The notes under the pieces were generated by a model. It saw only the letters and a list, made by a program, of their open reading frames with translations. It ran no database searches and was not told where the DNA came from. From assembly GCF_024438035.1 (NCBI RefSeq), contig NZ_JANFQF010000025.1, forward strand, positions 1 to 64,000: a stretch of 64,000 nt of DNA, written 5' to 3'. The DNA comes from Rhodococcus tibetensis (GTDB lineage Bacteria > Actinomycetota > Actinomycetes > Mycobacteriales > Mycobacteriaceae). This document shows positions 61,037 through 64,000 of this stretch, piece after piece (the first letter of the stretch is position 1; every line of letters begins with the position of its first letter). Both the position numbers and the translations under genes were made by a program.

Positions 61037-62107
61037 ATGACCGTCCGGGTTGCACACGTCGGCATGGTGCTGGGTGGGTTCGTCACCGGCGTGGCGCTCA
61101 CGTCGCCGATGCCCAGCGAGTACGCGTTCATGATCGACAGCTTCCGCCACGGGACGCTGTACTCCAGCGGCGCAGCGGGTGCAATCCTCGGCGCTCTCGT
61201 CGCTGCGGTCGTGGCCGCAAGCATGCGCACCCGACTCGGCTTGGCCATATCGGCGGTGTCGGGCCTGGCGCTTCTGGCGATCGGCCCGGTGATCGGTTCG
61301 TCACCGGTTGTGCTGTACACCAACGGTATCGGTGTGGGACTGCTGCTGGGCGGTTTGGCGGGTATGTCCTGCACGAGCGACCGCGTCCGGCTTCAGACCG
61401 TCCTTGCGGCGGGTGTGGTCGGCGGACTCCTCCTGGCGGAACCACTCGACCAGTACCGGCCCTCCACCGCTGTGCCCTCGCAGTACGCGGACTACCTCCC
61501 CGAGCCACCGCACAACACCGACCTACTTGCCCTGGCGGTCCTCGCGGTGACCGCGATCGTGATGGTGGTCGCGCTGCAGTCCGGCGACTTCGACGGGCCG
61601 GCGGAGCCCTGGGCTCGGAGTGACTTTGGTTCCGGTCGTCATCGCCGCGGCAGTGTGGTTGGAGAAACGAACCGGAACAGTCCTTCTCGCCGCAATGGCG
61701 TTCATCGCGGCGGGCGAGGGCACGCAGACGGCCTGGTACACCGATTCGTGGCTGTGGTTACTCGCTCTCGTGGCGCTCGGCGCAGCACTCGGCCGGGCAC
61801 TGCCGCATTCACCTTGCCATCAAGCCTGCCGTCGAGCGCGCCCGTGAGTGCCACGTCACTGGCTGCGCCTGCAGCCCTCGCGATTCCCTTGACGGCCGAT
61901 TTCGGCTGGACTGCCTATACTCCCCTCGACGGGGGTGAACCCGCGCTGGAGCCGAGCGCATGGGATGGAATATCGACCGCAGCCCCGGTGGTCGCCATTG
62001 TGGCGTGCGGGGTGGCAATCGCCTATCTCCAGCGCCGACCCGCCCGATGGTGCAACGCTGAGATATGGCACTTCTTCGGCGGGCTTTTCTGTTGGCGTGC
62101 GTCCTGA
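61037..62107 (+). pseudogene. Integral membrane protein gene with two frameshifts
   Basis: From ATG 61037 one frame encodes membrane segments (VGMVLGGFVTGVALTSP; AAGAILGALVAAVVAAS; ISAVSGLALLAIGPVIGS; TNGIGVGLLLGGLAGMS) to about 61610. The next segments (TLVPVVIAAAVWLEK; LWLLALVALGAALGRALP) are in a second frame up to about 61830. The last (TSLAAPAALAIPLTADFGW; VVAIVACGVAIAYLQR) returns to the first frame. Either the gene is decayed or two compensating indels are sequence errors. No family recognised; about 8-9 helices in total. Confidence 0.6.
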
Positions 62108-63324
62108 CTCTGGGAGCTGCGTGCACGACGAGCGATCCGCCGCCGGGCCCGGCCACCTCGGCGAGTGCGGCCTCGCCGGGAACGGTATCGGCCGATCCGG
62201 CGCAGGCCGACGGGGTGATGCAGATCGTGCGCGACGCGATGGCACAGTCCCATCTGCGGGCGGTGATCGTACGTGTCACGGTGGACGGCAGAGAGATTGT
62301 CACCGAGGCCCTCGGCGAGTCCATGACGGGGGTGCCGGCCACCACCGACATGCATTTCCGCAATGGCGCGGTGGCCATCTCCTACGTTTCCACGCTGCTG
62401 CTCCAATTGGTCGACGAGAAGAAGGTGAGCCTCGACGACAAGGTGTCGACATGGCTGCCCGACATCCCGCATGCCGACCGCGTGACGCTCCGTCAGCTCG
62501 CTCAGATGACCTCGGGTTACGTCGATTACGTCCTCGGCAACACCGAATTCGACAAGGCCATCTACGCGGACCCCTTCCGCAACTGGACGCCCGAAGAACT
62601 CTTGTCATTCGCCACTTCGAAGCCACTCCTGTATGAGCCCGGGACCAACTGGAATTACGCTCATACCAACTACGTCATCCTCGGGTTGGCGCTCGAGAAG
62701 ATCACCGGTCAGCCGATGACGACGCTCATGCAGGACAAGGTGCTCGGCCCTCTCGGGCTCGACAACACCACTGATCCGGGAACGGCGGCAATCACCGAGC
62801 CTGTCCTGCACGCGTTCTCGTCCGAACGACGGGAGGCACTGCAGATTCCACCCGGCGCACCGTTCTACGAGGAATCGACCTACTGGAACCCCTCGTGGAC
62901 CATCACCCACGGCGCCATCCAGACCTCGAATATCTACGACCTCCACGACACTGCGGTAGCGATCGGCACCGGCGAACTTCTGTCACGTGAGTCGTACGAG
63001 GCCATGGTCTCGACTGACTTGCGGGGCAAGACCACCACCCTTCCCGGCTGCACCACTTGTTTCCCGCAATCGGACGACTACACCTACGGGCTCGGGCTGC
63101 CCATCGTCGGCAACTGGTTGATGCAGAATCCCCTGTTCAGCGGATACGCGGCCGCAGAGGCGTACTTGCCGTCGCAGAAGATCGCGATCGCCGTGGCTGT
63201 CACCTACGACCCAGCAGCGTTCGACAACACCGGCGCGTACAAGAATGAGGCCGATATCCTGTTCCGGAAGATCGGCGCGTACCTCGCGCCCGACGACGCC
63301 CCGGGCGTTCCGGCCGGAGCCTGA
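62065..63324 (+). CDS. Beta-lactamase-fold lipoprotein lacking the SxxK pair
   Basis: The protein has 419 residues from ATG 62065. The signal peptide carries the lipobox LGAAC (Cys20), so it is anchored outside the membrane. The class C beta-lactamase/LpqK fold is clear: LLLQLVDEKKVSLDDKVSTW, RVTLRQLAQMTSGY, EPGTNWNYAHTNYVILGLAL. Where active members have FRxGSxxK the sequence reads FRNGAVAISYVST, so both the nucleophilic Ser and the Lys are lost, while the YxN-like motif is YAH. It is probably a binding protein or pseudoenzyme of the cell envelope. I recall similar FRNGAVAISY text in mycobacterial relatives, so this may be a real subfamily and not a mutation. Confidence 0.85.
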   Translation: MALLRRAFLLACVLTLGAACTTSDPPPGPATSASAASPGTVSADPAQADGVMQIVRDAMAQSHLRAVIVRVTVDGREIVTEALGESMTGVPATTDMHFRNGAVAISYVSTLLLQLVDEKKVSLDDKVSTWLPDIPHADRVTLRQLAQMTSGYVDYVLGNTEFDKAIYADPFRNWTPEELLSFATSKPLLYEPGTNWNYAHTNYVILGLALEKITGQPMTTLMQDKVLGPLGLDNTTDPGTAAITEPVLHAFSSERREALQIPPGAPFYEESTYWNPSWTITHGAIQTSNIYDLHDTAVAIGTGELLSRESYEAMVSTDLRGKTTTLPGCTTCFPQSDDYTYGLGLPIVGNWLMQNPLFSGYAAAEAYLPSQKIAIAVAVTYDPAAFDNTGAYKNEADILFRKIGAYLAPDDAPGVPAGA

Positions 63325-63325
63325 C

Positions 63326-64000
63326 ATGACACCGGCTCTCCGGTTGAACACGCGACAGGGCCGCTGGGTTGTGACCGCGACCGTCCTCGGTTCCGGCCTT
63401 GCCCTTCTCGACGGCACGGTGGTGAACATCGCGTTGCCGCACATCGGGGAAGACCTCGGATCCGGAGTCGCGGGTCTGCAGTGGACGCTCAGTGGCTACA
63501 CCCTGGCGCTGGCGTCCCTGATTCTGCTGGGTGGGGCGCTTGGAGACCGCTGGGGCCGAAGACGTGTCTTCGTCTGGGGGACCGTGTGGTTCGCCGTGGC
63601 GTCGCTGCTGTGCGGTCTCGCGCCCGACATCACGTTTCTGGTGGTCGCGCGCATTCTTCAGGGGATCGGAGCGGCGCTGTTGACGCCGGGCAGTCTTGCG
63701 TTGATTTCGGCATCCCTGCACGAGGACGACCGGGGTGCGGCGATCGGACTGTGGTCCGGACTCGGTGGGGTGGCGGGGGCCGTCGGACCGTTGCTCGGCG
63801 GGTGGCTCGTCGAAGTCGCGGGTTGGCGGTCCGTCTTCTTCCTGAATCTTCCCCTTGCCGCCGTCGTCGTGTGGGCGTCGATTCGCCACATACCCGAGAG
63901 CCGCGATCCTCATCCGCCGGATCACCTGGATGTACTCGGATCGGTGTTCGCCGTGCTCGGGCTCGGCGCACTCACCTACGGGCTGATCGAAACGAATCCG
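63326..64000 (+). CDS. MFS exporter, DHA2/EmrB type (partial)
   Basis: 225 codons from ATG 63326 run off the window. The sequence has VTATVLGSGLALLDGTVVNI then ALPHIGEDL, the DHA2 family signature in helix 1. The motif-A loop GGALGDRWGRRRVFVWG and motif C GLGGVAGAVGPLLGGWLVE are present; the latter marks proton-coupled drug antiporters. The start lies 1 nt after the lipoprotein stop, so they are probably one operon. Likely 14 helices when complete. Confidence 0.9.
   Translation, partial: MTPALRLNTRQGRWVVTATVLGSGLALLDGTVVNIALPHIGEDLGSGVAGLQWTLSGYTLALASLILLGGALGDRWGRRRVFVWGTVWFAVASLLCGLAPDITFLVVARILQGIGAALLTPGSLALISASLHEDDRGAAIGLWSGLGGVAGAVGPLLGGWLVEVAGWRSVFFLNLPLAAVVVWASIRHIPESRDPHPPDHLDVLGSVFAVLGLGALTYGLIETNP

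Overview
The window looks like chromosomal DNA of a large-genome Rhodococcus (R. opacus / R. jostii / R. wratislaviensis type). Four things point there: the high G+C with strong third-position bias, the FadE25 and FadB2-like lipid genes, the mycofactocin-type SDR remnant, and a haloalkane dehalogenase that reads like DhaA of R. rhodochrous. These are recognitions by eye and memory; no database was searched.

Layout. 1-1.7 kb: remnants of an IS5-type and an IS701-type transposase, both broken. 1.8-12.8 kb: a TetR gene with a palindromic operator, divergent from a catabolic run of nine genes (MpaB-like oxygenase, aldehyde dehydrogenase, CaiB CoA-transferase, acyl-CoA dehydrogenase, thiolase-like protein, DUF35 partner, acyl-CoA ligase, Zn alcohol dehydrogenase, alpha/beta hydrolase). 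The genes fit oxidative breakdown of a branched, isoprenoid-like or side-chain substrate ending in a retro-aldol or thiolytic step. 12.8-14.9 kb: decayed GntR and SDR genes and small ORFs. 15.1-21.8 kb: a DrrAB-like ABC exporter, a SigZ-like sigma factor flanked by a 30-residue peptide gene and a Cys-rich peptide gene, a TetR gene, and small membrane, ferritin-like and CsbD-like proteins. 21.8-23.75 kb: a gene desert with an acetaldehyde-dehydrogenase fragment. 23.75-25.7 kb: dhaR-dhaA with three TGACCGGTCA operators. 25.8-30.2 kb: AlkD-like repair protein, XRE regulator, MFS exporter and a lipoprotein hydrolase.

The main feature is a single 26.6-kb gene on the minus strand (30283-56922). It encodes an 8879-residue nonribosomal peptide synthetase with seven modules and a terminal thioesterase: C-(half C)-A-T / C-A-T / C-A-T-E / C-A-T / C-A-T-E / C-A-T / C-A-T-TE. 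Two A domains carry the threonine code. The two E domains predict D residues at positions 3 and 5. An EntF-like first C domain predicts an acyl or aryl cap. The forecast is therefore a capped heptapeptide X1-Thr-D-X3-X4-D-alloThr-X6-X7. The most unusual part is a lone C-terminal half of a condensation domain between C1 and A1. A TetR gene is divergent from the synthetase.

57.9-64 kb: a core lipid block (FadE25-like dehydrogenase, 3-hydroxybutyryl-CoA dehydrogenase), a UbiG-like methyltransferase, a frameshifted membrane protein gene, a beta-lactamase-fold lipoprotein that has lost its Ser/Lys pair, and the start of an MFS exporter. A 21-bp perfect hairpin and a pair of GGCACTGAGTGCC-type palindromes lie in this block.
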